Shown here piece after piece: positions 1-11,289 of a stretch of 64,000 bases of DNA (the first letter of the stretch is position 1; each line of letters begins with the position of its first letter). Source of the stretch: Cinclus cinclus (taxonomy: Eukaryota; Chordata; Aves; Passeriformes; Cinclidae); assembly GCF_963662255.1 (NCBI RefSeq), contig NC_085067.1:992001-1056000 (forward strand), given 5' to 3'. Below the pieces are notes generated by a model. That model had not been told where the DNA came from. It saw nothing but the letters and a program-made list of their open reading frames with translations, and ran no database searches. The translations under genes were made by a program, and so were the position numbers.

Positions 1-820
1 TCCTGGCTTGCAGCTGTCGTTGTGGCTGCAGGTACAGCTTGTGGAGATCTTGTTTTGGTGAGTCAGTCTCAAGGAAGAGGAAAACATTTGCTGTGTGTAA
101 TTCAGTCTGGCCAGCTCACTCACGTGCCTTGTATCACATTGAAGGTACGAGGCTGAGGAGGTGGGATGAAAGGTTTGATTATTAACCTGTATGAGCTGTT
201 TTGAAGTACAGCACTGTGTGTGTGGCTTATAGATGGTTCATAGGTTCTTACAAGTATTTTAGTTCTGTGTCTGTCTGTTCAAGTCAAGGCACGGGGCTTC
301 TAGACTTAATTTAAAATTTCCAGTGTAGTTACACACCTTGCATCTCTCAGGAGGAGCAAAATCTCCATGCAGCCAGGAGTGGTGTGCAGTGTGGGGTCAG
401 GCTGAGATGGGTTTGTTCCTGCAGTGCCAGCAGCACCCTTGGCTGTGGAAGGGGCTCTGCTGGCAGAGGTGCTGCTGCTCCCTGCAGCTCAGCCCTGTGC
501 GTTGGGCAGGAGGCAGATGTTAACAGTGCTCACTTTTGGCTTGACTCACACTACACAAGTGGCTGTTCATGGGAAGTTGTCCCAGCTTTTCATGTCCTGC
601 CAGACCTGGAAATCCAGTCATCTCAGTGACTTGGCCTTTTTATGTGACATTTTTGGCAGTGTTGTAATGATCTAGGTACTTGAAAGTCTGTGAGTGTATT
701 GAGCTGTGATAGGCTTTGATACTGGCAGGGTTCTTGTGCTGGGGAGGATGAGGAAGGAGTGTATATCCAGCCAAATGTTTATTTTCAGTAACATCATTAT
801 TATTAGGGACCTGTTGGTAT

Positions 821-838
821 TACAGATCAGGTAAGAAT
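821..838 (+). promoter_or_regulatory. Candidate recursive or cryptic splice site
   Basis: ATCAG|GTAAGA (junction 830/831) lies in the upstream intron, 9.3 kb before the RNP2 exon. A second AG (TTACAG) is five bases upstream. The pyrimidine tract is poor, which lowers the likelihood. Confidence 0.17.
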
Positions 839-2895
839 GAGTCCCTCCATTGTAGCTGGTGTTGCTCTGTGAGCCAGTGCAGCACCTGCACAGCACTCCT
901 GAGCTGCTCACCTTGAACAGGGAGCTGTGCTGGGGCATTCTGAGGATCAGCTCTTGGTGTTCACAGCTTGGCTGGTAGCACAGAGGTTGGTTGTGCCTGC
1001 TGGGGCTGGGCTCCAAACCTGTGCCTCAGGCTGGCATGGGCTTAGTTCCCTCTGGTTTGGGTAAACCCCTGAGCTGCTGTGGGGAGCCCAAGCCTGTGGT
1101 GACAGTGCTGGCTGTCCTGGCACAGCTCCCTATGGGAAAGGAGCACTAGAGGTGGCCTGTTGTGGTGGACAGGTAAACCTGAACCCATCAGGGTGTTGCT
1201 CAGAGCTGGTTTCATTCCTCCCCGGCTGCTGAGTGTGTCCTGCACACAAATGCACAAACACATCCGTTCTCACAGAACCTCCTGCCAAGTGCTGGGGCTT
1301 GCTGTGTTAAGAGCTTTAAATAAACTCTTCCTGGAGATAACTGATTTATTAGGCTCCTACCCTTCTGAAGGAAAAGCTAGCCACAATTAACAAACGAAGC
1401 AGTGAGAAGCAGTTATCATTGTGGGTCATAAATCTTTTGATGTTGGGTATGACTGGTTGATGGGCTTGGAGAGCAGAGCTCCACTTCAGACAGAGCTGTG
1501 TCTTCAGCATGGGCCAGTGGCAGGGACTGGTGAGGCACATGAATGATGCCATTTTTGTACCCAGGTGTGTGCTGGAGGTGAACCACGGGCTCGTGTTGGG
1601 CAAGAGGCAGCTGTGCCCGTGTCCCTGCTGCTGGTGTTGGGTGCACAGGCAGCACCTCGGGCTGTGCTTCACATGGAGGTTTCAGTGTGTCTGTCCTTCT
1701 TGCTGTCAGCAGGACATGCAGGTGCAGAAACCAAGTGCTGTGTCAGCTTTAGAGAGCAGGAGAAGGGCCCTGAGCCGTGACCCAGCTCCTCTCTCAGCCT
1801 GCCATCCCTCTCTGGCTCTCAGTTTTGATGGTACAGGGCTGAGAAATGAGCCCTCCAAGTTTTGTTGGGTAGATGTTGTTCCCTGGTGGCATCTCTGTTT
1901 GAATAAACAATTGGTCCCAGACCTGTTGGCGTGGTTTGCAGCACTGGGGAGATATTTCTTGCTGGGTTTGTGAAAATGATCTAAATGGATCCGACATTGT
2001 GGCCATAAAACATCTGTAACATTACACATTTAGTTATGTTACTAGAGACTTGAGTTCATTTTGATGGGCAGTATTTTATCTGCTACTTTTCCCCTTCTGA
2101 AAGCAAAGCTTTCTGTAGAGGAGGATTTATAGAAATATATTTCTAGCACAAAAAAAGTCATGCACATTAAGATGTTGGAGTAAAGGAGAAATAATGTCTT
2201 TTTTTGGAGACCTTGGCTGATTTATCTGTTGCTTGGTAGTTTGATATGGCCTTCCTAGCTAGGAACAATATTTTTTTATTCTTCCTTTAATAACAGTAAT
2301 GTCAGTAACAATGTCTTGCACTATTCCAGCATCTTCAAATCAGACTTTCAGTGGGCTAGGCATTTAATGAGTGAAACCTCACAGGCTCCATTGGGCTGTG
2401 GGGATATATTTCTGTTCTTTTTGTGGAAATCAAGGAACATAGCACTCGATTGTACAACGCACTCAACCTAATGAGGCTTCCCCAAATGCTGCGAGTTCAA
2501 ATGTGTGCTTAAATGCTGAGCCCTGCAGTCTCCAGCTGAGCTTGTCCCAAGACTCTCTGGTCCATCAGTGCTATGGAGACTGAAATCGCTTGCCCTGCGG
2601 TCACTGAGTGAGTAAACATCACACAAGGGAGACAAGCTCTTGTAGCTGTGAGGTGCTGCCTTCCTTTGGTAAAAGCATGGATGTTATCTCTTGCCTTGCT
2701 TCCTCTCTTCATTTGTGGTGCAGCTCCTCAAGGGCCTTTTTATTCCCAGTCAAGGGTTATTTGATCTGCCTTCGAGTGACAACAGAGTTGGTTTGATATT
2801 GGCTGGTGGGTTCCCTCCCTGGCAAGGGAAGCATCTTCCCTTTGGGAGCTGGAGGTGGGAGTGCTGCAATTCCTATAATTCACCAGCCCATTTGT

Positions 2896-2913
2896 GGGGG
2901 GGGGGGGGGGGGG
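2896..2913 (+). repeat. Run of 18 G
   Basis: An uninterrupted guanine homopolymer, able in principle to form a G-quadruplex in DNA or in the pre-mRNA. Length in an assembly is unreliable for such runs. Confidence 0.95.
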
Positions 2914-4015
2914 AAGATAAAAGCAAACACAGCATTTCATAAAACTGTGAAAGTGTTTCAACAGCAGTAGTAGGCAAATCTGAGCATTTTGCAAGATTGT
3001 AGTGGTCTCCCATCAGAGAGAAAGCTCACCCTTGTGCAAAGCCAGGCAGCACCCTGCAGCTCCATGGGCTTGATTCAGCAGATGAAGTCAAACCTGCTCA
3101 TCAGTAACTGATTGCCATGTGCAGCTAGAGTATGTAGATGGAATTAATCAAGGCTAAGGGTTAAAGTTTCCATTTGTTCTTTGCAGAGAAATCATCTGGA
3201 CTATGTTGGGAAGGAGGTAAATTGCTTCACACATTTCTTATCCCTTCCTGTGAATTTTTCTTGTTTTAGCAGATTATCTAGAATCTTAACAGAGAGCTCC
3301 CATCACTGATTTGACAGGGTTATCATGAAAAATTAGTTGATGCTAACTTAGAACCATTTAAATTATGTTATGCTCTCTGCACTGTAGAGGCAATAAATTT
3401 CTTTGGACTGGTCTCACTGTTTGTCACTGGAAGAAATTACAGATTGTGGCAGAATCCTTTTTGCCTCCAGTTCAGGCTGTGTTGTTGGATTTTGTTGAAC
3501 ACTGAGTTGAGGGACTTTGCCTGAGCTTCCAGGAGCCTTTTGTCACTCACCCTGGGGCAGGATGGAGATGTCAGTGGGTCTGTCCTGGCCCAGCTTGCTG
3601 TGCTCTGCACAGGAATGTGCCTCTCACTGCTGTCCTGCACACTCCTCCTGGCTTTGGGAGAGCAGGGACAGCCAGGGCCTTCTCCTTCTATTGTTGCAGG
3701 TTAAAAAATAAGGACTTGGGCTGGTTTTGGGAAGCTGATGAGCTTGGTTCCCCACTTTAGTCCATGCTGCTTCACCCTTAGAGCTGTAGTACAAATCGAC
3801 CTTGAACATGTCCTTGGAAACATTGGCTGTCACAATTTATGTTGTGTTGGAGGAGAAAGGTTTTCATGTTAGAAAACCTTTATGGCACAAGATGTTTCCT
3901 TTGAGAAGATGGTGTAACATAGGTGAGGGATTGATGGAATGGCAATGGGCAGTTAATCTGTGTTCTGCTGGCATGGCTTTCAAAGTGAGGTCCCTGGGCA
4001 GAATGCCATCTCCTC

Positions 4016-4077
4016 ATTTCTTCCCCTCCTTCTCCCTCCCTCTCTCTCGGTCTCTCTCTCTCCCTCCCTCCCTCCCT
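4016..4077 (+). repeat. CT-rich low-complexity tract
   Basis: A TCTC/CCCT pyrimidine tract interrupted only by one GG at 4049-4050. It contains short TC dinucleotide and CCCT repeats. It is followed at 4088 by AAG|GTGAAG, a weak splice-site look-alike. Confidence 0.9.
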
Positions 4078-4700
4078 GGCTGCACAAGGTGAAGTTTTGC
4101 CAGTAGCCTGTAGATTTAGAACCAGAGGCTTAATTGCTTCCCACTGGGGCCTTTGTCCCTCATTACTTGGGCATTGCAAAAATCCCCCCTCCCAGTCACA
4201 TTGGGCAGTGCTCTCCATTTGTGGCCCCGAGATGTACTAATTTAAAAATAATTATCTTAGTTTAAAGTTATTAATGCAGTTTTTAAGCACTGCTGAACAG
4301 TAATCAGGCAGGCAGGTTGGATAAGTTGTCTGCACTCAGTGAATATCTGGAGTTACCTTCCTACCACACGGTGCACCAGGGAGCTGAAGCAACCAGGGGG
4401 ATTAAATAAGTTTGCTCTGCTCCCCTGCTCTTGCCTGTGTTTCTGTAACCTGTAAAAGAGTTAACTGGAGCACAGGAGGTGGGAGCAGCCCTCCAGGGAT
4501 GTGATAGAACTGGTTTTAGCAAGGCTGTTGGGCTGGGAGCTATTCCTGGGCTCTGGAGGGGTGGAGTGCTGGCTCTGGTGAATTTTACTGTATCTTTTGA
4601 TATGAAGCTTGAAGCCAGATTTTGCTCAAAAGACTGTGCTGAGCTCTCACAGCTGGGGCTGATTTTCAGGCTTGGATCTCCCATGCAGGGAGCTCTGCGT

Positions 4701-4790
4701 GGTGCTGCAGGTGAAGGTGGTGCTGCAGGTGAAGGTGGTGCTGCAGGTGAAGGTGGTGCTGCAGGTGAAGGTGGTGCTGCAGGTGAAGGT
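4701..4790 (+). repeat. Minisatellite, 18-bp unit, five exact copies
   Basis: The unit GGTGCTGCAGGTGAAGGT repeats five times without a visible mismatch and a partial sixth follows. Because 18 is a multiple of three it keeps frames open and produces a repetitive ORF on each strand, which I do not treat as genes. Each unit carries CAGGTG (an E-box) and CAG|GTGAAG (a donor-like 9-mer). Confidence 0.96.
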
Positions 4791-6094
4791 GGTGCTGTGC
4801 CTGGAGAGCTGAGGGTGGCTCAGGGGGCTGTATGGGATGCTCCTGCCTGGACAACAGACCCTTTTTTGGGAACAGCCCCTTCTTGGGGGTGGCTGTGGCC
4901 CATGGCAGGCTGCCATCCCTGACTGTACCTGGGGGTGGGTGAGTGAGGGGCTGCTCCTCCCAGGGGGCAAATCAGGGAGTTAAATCCCGTAGCAATTGGG
5001 AGGAAGGACCGGGAAGGGCTTTGCTTGGCCCCTGGCCAGGTTTGCTTGTGCAACTCCAAGGATGGCTTTGGCTATTGCAGCCAGTTCAGTCTGTCTTGGA
5101 AAAATCAGTTTGTGTGTTGTGCCTCCTGCTGATGCCATCGAGGAGGGAAATGCACCACCCGTCAAAACCTGACCCTCCCAGCAGCAACAGCAGAACCCAG
5201 GCTGCCAAAAACCAGCAGTACAGCAGGGACCAGGTTAACAGTTTAGTTTCTAAATGGGTTGGGAGAATATAACCCCTGTGTATTTTCCCAGAAATCAGGG
5301 GAGCTGGTTTACCAATGTGTGTGGGAATGTGTGCCGGTTGTTTGGATTAAAGAGCTCTTTCATTCCCACGTAGCTTCTATAGCTGGAGCAGTTCTCACAG
5401 GATGACATGGGCTTACACAGGGGTCAGGCACAAGGTATTTGCACCATTTAAGTCTTGCTGAAATCCTATTTTGAATACTTAAGCGTGTTGTACGTGGCAC
5501 GTAAAGCCGCGCTGCCTTTGCACGGGATTGAGCTCCTGTGGCTCTGGTGCAGCTCAGAGTGGGATGTGTGCTTCACATGGAGCACAGTGCTCAGCACAGC
5601 ACCTCCCTCCCCTGTCAGCTGGGGACAGGGTGGTTCTGGGGTCTTCTCTGTGAACAGAGGTTGGCAGCATGCACTAAATACTGCCTTTTTCATTGTGTCT
5701 TTGCATCACATTTCAGTTGAGTTTTTAATAGCTTTTTTGGAACTTCCTAGGAGGATCCCAGAGGCAAAAAACTAAAAAAAACCTGGAGAATTCTTACGGT
5801 CTGTGCTCTGCCAAAGGAGCCTGGCTGTTCTGTTACCAAGATCACTTCCCCTGTTACATGAATTATTGTTGTTTTTAATTAGAAGTAATGCTGTAGTTTG
5901 AATGTACAGCACAATGGGATATAAAATGCAGTTCAGCACAGATACCAAAGCTGTTTTTTCCAATTACAAACCTATTTAGAAGGTGGATACACTAGAAATG
6001 ATGGAATGCCAGACTGCAGATGAGGTGAGCAGGCTTGGTTACACGTGCACCCCTACACACGCTGTCGTATGAGAGAGAGGAGAGTCCTCTGGAA

Positions 6095-6185
6095 AACAGT
6101 TACATATGCACAATTAGTTTAATCTGAAATTAATGCTAATTTCAGCAATTTGTGATGCAGATTCACTCTTAGTACTCTAGTCCAC
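6095..6185. promoter_or_regulatory. Candidate conserved noncoding element
   Basis: AT-rich, non-repetitive segment with several TAAT cores (around 6113-6140) and the perfect inverted repeat at 6124-6145. It resembles vertebrate intronic conserved elements in base texture only. Confidence 0.3.
6124..6145. repeat. Perfect 9-bp inverted repeat inside AT-rich segment
   Basis: CTGAAATTA and TAATTTCAG are exact reverse complements separated by ATGC. Each arm holds an ATTA/TAAT core, the basic homeodomain site, in a palindromic layout that would suit a dimer. Binding is an inference. Confidence 0.6.
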
Positions 6186-7864
6186 TTCCAACATATTGAG
6201 AAGCTGAGGATGCAAAGCCTTGATGAATTCCACAGTGGAGTGTGCCAGGCCAGGTTCAGGCACAGGTTTCCAGGCTGTTCCTTGAGCCCCGTGCGCTGGG
6301 TTTGTGTCTCTGTCTCCTACTTGGGGGTTTTATGTGGATTTTACTTCCCAACATGGCCTGCCAGTGGCACACTTGGGCTCTGCTCTGTGCCAGCTGGGTG
6401 CCAGCACTCATCCTTTCCAGCCTCACCATCCTGAGCCAGGAGCTCTGCACTAAAACTGGAGGCAGTGTAAAGAGTGGTTGGGAAATGATACTAAAAGCCA
6501 TTACCTTGAAGTTAAACATGTAACTTCTTTGTTGAGTGTAGACGGGGCTTTGACTCGTCTAGAAGGAATGGTGGATACTTGCAGCTTGAGATTTTGAAAT
6601 TTTGGGAATCCTGCAAAACACTTGATTAGCTTTAAATCTTACCTGTTCACTTTTATTAGTCAGGATAATAAGATAGTTGTGGTGGGGAAGGAAGAACCAC
6701 AAGAAGATGATGAGCAGTGTACTGTGAGTGTGAGGGATGTTCAGGGCTGCAGCCTCCAGCTCTGCAAAACCTCATTCCTTCATTTCATCCAGGTAGGCTG
6801 AGTTTAGCTCAGGTTTATATTGACATGCTCGAGTGGGACAAGACTTCTGTTCCCACAGACTGCATCTTCAGCCTGTTGTTTAGAGGAGATTTACCTGATA
6901 CACCCCAAACTGATCTAATTACAACCATAACCTTGCACAAAACGGCATAAACTCAGCAGACTCGCCTGGCTAAAGCAGAGAAGGTTTTCTTCCTGCTCCT
7001 GCGCCTCCTGAAGTGTTTGCTCAGTTTCAGAGCACAAAGACGATTATATTTTTCAAAAGCCAAGCCAGTAAAGATAATGTAACCTTGAATGCCTCCTCAC
7101 AGGAGTAGTCACATGTGTTTTGATTAACTCGGCACCAACACCGTATACAAACAGAGCAATTCTGTGATGCTCACAATTAATGGGGCTCACACCAGCCTGG
7201 GCTCTGCCTTTCCTGCAATTCCTTCTGCAGCAAGAGAGAGACACCTTCAGTACACAAACCCTCCAGAACCAACTCACAGCCACAGCTTGCAGAGCCCTGC
7301 AGCACCAGGGCTGGATATATTTCACTGCAAACAAAATCCAAAGACACAGACCTGTGAGTATTGTGGTTTCAGAGTGACCCACACCTCTGGGAGCCATTAA
7401 TAAACATGGGCTTGGGATGGATTCACACAAATTGCTTCCTATTTCCCAAAGCCCTCTGTTCCACCCCAGGAGAGGGCAGATGGGGCTGCTGGCAGAGAAG
7501 CCAAACCCACCAGTGATTCTGTTGACTCCAGTAATGTTGGGGTGTCCCCATTGTGAGCAACTTCCAGGAAGCAAATTCTGAATTTACTCACAGCAAAAGA
7601 TAAAGATCCTCAGTAACTAAAGATCCTCCAGACTGGCAGAGCGTGCCCCAAGTGTTCAGTGCCCTGCTCTGCTCCTGGAGCCATGTGCTCTGTGCTTTTC
7701 CCTGGGGAAGCCTTGCCCTGTCTCACTGTTTGACTGCTGAAAGAGGATGTACAGGTTAGAGCAGGAGCCAGGCTCTTTCCAGCTGCTCCCAGTCCCACAC
7801 GGCATCTGATGGGTGCAGGGTGCTGAGGCCACACCAGCACAGACACGTCAGGTGTGGGGAGCAG

Positions 7865-8110
7865 AGCTCACCTGGCAGGGCAGGGCAGGGCAGAGGAGCT
7901 CACCTGGCAGGGCAGGGCAGGGCAGAGCAGAGCTCACCTGGCAGAGCAGAGCTCACCTGGCAGGGCAGAGCTCACCTGGCAGGGCAGGGCAGAGCAGAGC
8001 TCACCTGGCAGGGCAGAGCTCACCTGGCAGGGCAGGGCAGGGCAGAGCTCACCGGGCAGGGCAGAGCAGAGGAGCTCACCTGGCAGGGCAGAGCTCACCT
8101 GGCAGAGTGG
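7865..8110 (+). repeat. Minisatellite, 19-34-bp units, ten copies
   Basis: Ten copies of AGCTCACC[T/G]GGCAG start at 7865, 7897, 7931, 7950, 7969, 7998, 8017, 8046, 8073 and 8092. Spacings are 19 bp or longer, most of the longer ones by extra GGGCA pentamers, so a 5-bp repeat is nested in a larger one. Nine copies contain CACCTG. On the - strand each of those reads CAG|GTGAGC, eight of nine matches to a 5' splice site. Open frames on several strands through this block come from the repeat. Confidence 0.96.
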
Positions 8111-8520
8111 CAGGCAAGGGAATAGGCGATGGCAGGGGCTGTCCTGGGCTGAACCCTGCTGAGTGTGGGTGGCCATGGTGACTCTGTGGTGAGGGGCTTC
8201 CCCTTCACCTGGGGGGGACAGGCTGCTCCTGGTGCCCCCTGCCCGTGTCCCCTGCCCATGTCCCTGGCCACCAGGATGCCTGGCTCGGGCCGGCGGGGGC
8301 CGTGGTGCCTGGCTGGAAGGGAGGCAGCAGGTGCTGGTGTTGGGGCACCTCAGGGTGGGAGGGATGGCTCGGGCTGTGTTTTCTCTCCTGGTGCTGGGGG
8401 GAATGTGGTAACAAATCAGTTGAAGCTTCTCTTCAGGGAAACGTGGATTGGAAAAGCAGACGTAATTTTGTGCTTCGCTTTGGTACCAAAGAGCTGATTT
8501 CTGAAACCATTTCCCAGCTC

Positions 8521-8935
8521 GCAACACATCTCTAGGCATTAAAATGTTGTGAATTTGCTTGTCATTACCAATATTTTCTTTGACTGGAGCTATTGAAACA
8601 AAGTGGTCTCTTTTTTTTTTCCCTATAACCTTCAATCTTGCTTCTAAAAGCAGTAGCTCTCTTTTTCTTTCTTTCTTGGTCAAATATAAAAATGATGATA
8701 ATTTCAAATACTGCTTTAGAATAATTGCTTTCCTCCCTCTTTTGTATGGCAACAGAAGCTTGGCCTGATCTTAAATCAGATGCTGGCAAGCAGAGGGCTC
8801 TTGACAGCCCTGCAAAATCCTTTAGTTACAAGTTGGCTTTAGCCAATTCTTTATTTGTAAATGACAATTTTCTACAGAAAAATATATGCTTGGGCTTCAA
8901 TTTCGGAGCCCTAGATTGCAGCCAGGAAAAAAATA
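8521..8935. promoter_or_regulatory. Candidate conserved noncoding element(s)
   Basis: A long AT-rich, mostly non-repetitive stretch after the GC-rich minisatellite flank. It contains a T run (8609-8620), TAAT-type cores, and GGCTTTAGCCAATTC with a CCAAT box on the + strand around 8838-8850. Candidate by texture only. Confidence 0.25.
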
Positions 8936-9669
8936 ATTGAATTTTTACACATTTTTTTTTTCTCTTTCTAACTTAAAGAAAAAAAAAACCCAAACAGGAG
9001 AAGTGAGGCTCTGTGAGGTGTGATTGGAGCCCATTGAGGGGAATATCTGCCCTGGTTTATGTGCATGGCTGTGGGGACAGGAGTGATGATTAATTTGTTC
9101 TGTACTGGGAGGATTTGGGGCTTTGTGTCCCCAGCCCCATGGAGGCTTTGCCTGTGGCCACTCTGGTGTGGTGTGACAGGGTGACCCTTGGTGTGGAGCA
9201 GGTCTGGGCTGTCCTCAGTAGCCCTCATAAAAGGTATCTTCAGAGTCTTTAGTGAAAAAATAATTAAGTGATGAAACTCTCAGGTGCCAGGATGGATCCC
9301 AGTGCTTTTTTTTGTTGTTGTTGTTTTGTTTGCTGGGCTGTGTTTAACCAGGCAGGTCCTGGCTCTGGAATTTGGGGTGTTTTTCCTTTCAGTGTCTGGG
9401 AGCTGCTGCTTCACCCGGTTTCCAGAGGAATCACGTTCCCGTGCCCGGGTTTGTCTCTTGGTTGTTGGGGTCTCTGAAGAGGATCCAGCTCCATCCCTTT
9501 GCCTTGTGGGGCCAGACTCGGGCACACCTGGGGCAGCAGGAGGAGCTGGGTGCTCAGCTGAGTCTGGGGAGCGCAGACAGCTCCTGGAGGGGCTGACCCA
9601 GCCCTGGGCATGGTGATTCCAGGGGCAGGGGATGGGGTAGCTGGAGGATGCTGTGTCGGCAGCTCTGGC

Positions 9670-9775
9670 TGTCTTTCATCATTTGATTATTTTAAAAGTA
9701 ACTGTGCAAGTTCCTTTTAAACTGACCCGTGGAAACTTAATAACGCATCACTTGGATTTGATGTAATTGCCTTTG
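9670..9775. promoter_or_regulatory. Candidate conserved noncoding element
   Basis: AT-rich segment with TTTGATTATTTT, TTAATAACGCATC and TTGATGTAATTG words, lying about 400-500 bp upstream of the RNP2 exon. It could contribute to exon recognition or be an enhancer; nothing in the sequence decides this. Confidence 0.25.
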
Positions 9776-10128
9776 CCTGCCAAAGAGCGTTCAGCCTGTC
9801 TGGAGGAAAAGAAGGGGCAAAGGCACCTCTGCTTTGAGGCAGTAGCTATGAAGATACAGTGCTTGGACTCCTTTTTCACTTATATTTGCATTGAGAAGCA
9901 CAATAAAAATCATTTATTAAAAAAAAATATCCGGGGGCTAGAGTTGTTATTGAGAGCCTTTACTCAGCCATCTCTCAAATAAAAACAAAACAAGACAGAG
10001 AAAGAAGTATCTAATCAAATTGAATTGGAATTGCTTTTGTAAAGAAGTATTCTCATTATCTGGGTTAGGGATGGGATCTGAAGAATATTTCTTTTTTCCA
10101 CATATTGTTTGAAATAATCTGGTTAAAC

Positions 10129-10156
10129 CATATGCTTTTCTTGTAATTTCTTACAG
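10129..10156 (+). promoter_or_regulatory. MSI2: 3' splice site of the MSI2 RNP2 exon
   Basis: A T-rich tract is followed by TTACAG and then the exon. An A-containing stretch (GGTTAAAC) about 35 nt upstream could hold the branch point. The pyrimidine tract is interrupted by purines and is weaker than the acceptor at 61209, so recognition of this exon may depend more on its strong donor. Confidence 0.85.
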
Positions 10157-10249
10157 ATGGTCACAAGAACAAAGAAAATATTTGTAGGTGGATTATCGGC
10201 TAATACAGTAGTGGAAGATGTGAAGCAATACTTTGAACAGTTTGGCAAG
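10157..10249 (+). CDS. MSI2: MSI2 internal coding exon: start of RRM2 (RNP2 motif)
   Basis: This exon encodes 31 residues, beginning [13 protein letters not shown] and ending FEQFGK. That is the first third of the second RNA-recognition motif of a Musashi protein, a family of cytoplasmic RNA-binding proteins that regulate translation by binding UAG-containing sites in mRNA 3' UTRs. The RNP2 motif (KIFVGG) is complete. The stretch [13 protein letters not shown] matches MSI2; MSI1 has Val and Thr at two of these positions. By family knowledge it corresponds to about residues 109-139 of the roughly 328-residue protein. It is flanked by a TTACAG acceptor and an AAG|GTAAGT donor. Both junctions are phase 0 and the length is a multiple of three, so skipping would keep the frame but delete RNP2. 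The opening ATG is an internal methionine of the full protein, so this is not the gene's start. Its 3' neighbour is the exon 51 kb downstream. Confidence 0.97.
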
Positions 10250-10255
10250 GTAAGT
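10247..10255 (+). promoter_or_regulatory. MSI2: 5' splice site after the MSI2 RNP2 exon
   Basis: The junction is AAG|GTAAGT, a near-perfect match to the vertebrate U1 consensus MAG|GTRAGT. It opens the 51-kb intron. Confidence 0.93.
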
Positions 10256-10734
10256 TCTGCCCAAGTGAGCACTACATAGTTGTTCTTTCTTCCCTTTTTA
10301 AAGTGTGTTTTGAAAAACAAAAGTGCATTGAGGACTAAGCTCAAAGGAGGGTGGAGTTTTTGCCTTTCCATGTCATTTCTTGAGACCTCTGGGATTGCTT
10401 TTCTGTTTGTTACTTGTGTGTGTACAACACTGCCAACACTGTTTACTTCCACTAAAGAAAAAAAGCCTCACTGGGAGGTGAATCTGTGTCCAGGAAGATT
10501 CTGACCCTTAGCTGAATGATTACATAGTTGTCTTCTCCATAAAATCAACCTTCTGTTAGCCCCAATTCCAGTGGCAAAAAGGGTAGATAGACGTATTGGA
10601 GAGCTCATTAATTGGTGAAAATGCCTGAAGGAACCATGTGAAAAGCAAGAGTAATGTGGAAGTCACTAGAATATCCACTTAATTTCTAACTAGAAAATTC
10701 TTCTGCATGTATGTGTAGAATGCTGGCATCATTG

Positions 10735-10772
10735 AAAAAAAAACCCTAACAACAAAAAACAACCTACAGCAA

Positions 10773-10805
<33 letters not shown>

Positions 10806-10829
10806 CACCAAAACCCCAAAACAAACAAG
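10735..10829 (+). repeat. A-rich low-complexity stretch with (AAAC)n
   Basis: Runs of A alternate with C, including four AAAC units near 10777-10790. It could be the remnant of a poly-A tail from a retroposed sequence, but nothing recognisable precedes it. Confidence 0.85.
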
Positions 10830-11289
10830 TTTATTCAGAGAAGGAGATCTGAACCTTGCCAGAATAGTCTTTGCTGTGATGTAACAGCTCAGCCCCCACT
10901 GTCCAGGCTTTGGCTGGAGCTCAGTATCTCTGACTTCCATGGAGCTCCCTGGATCCCCACAGATTCTGGACACTTGTTCAGAGGTGCTGTGAGTGATGAG
11001 CTCGCAGAGCTGCCTGCTCTGGGAGCAGTTTGTGCTACCACCTTCTTCCAGCCCCACTGTCCACAGCACTCCTTGGGTTGCAGCTCCATGGATTCCAGCC
11101 CAGCAGCTCGATCCCTGTCTTTTGGAGTACAGCAGTTGATGGTTTAGATGTAAGATTGTGTGAGGACACAGCAGGGTATCCCAGCGCAAAGCAGCTCCCA
11201 TTCCTTGTAGTTAGTTTATGTTTCTTTTATCTGCCCTGAAAAGCCTGAGCCAGGCAGGATTTTGTTGAGGGCTGAGGAGGCGAGTTTAT

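Larger units (their letters stand above)
1..10156 (+). other. MSI2: MSI2 intron, 3' part (upstream intron, incomplete)
   Basis: This is the downstream end of the intron before the RNP2 exon. The preceding exon should encode the end of RRM1 and the RRM1-RRM2 linker, and it is not in the window. The intron ends in a T-rich tract and TTACAG at 10151-10156. I see no gene here. It contains an 18-G run (2896-2913), a CT-rich tract (4016-4077), two minisatellites (4701-4790 and 7865-8110), a TTG-rich run near 9307-9330, and several AT-rich stretches that could be conserved noncoding elements. The stretches 1-2890, 2914-4015, 4800-6090 and 6190-7860 show only ordinary mixed unique sequence to my reading, apart from a recursive-splice-like site at 830. 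Confidence 0.9.

Noticed and set aside
7934..8752. 272-codon open frame on the - strand, the longest in the window
   Set aside because: Its C-terminal part is the minisatellite read in frame and its N-terminal part is composition-driven Lys/Leu sequence. It has no domain, and nothing upstream on the - strand looks like a promoter.
10740..10750. CCCTAA telomere-like word
   Set aside because: A single unit within A-rich low-complexity sequence, not an interstitial telomere array.
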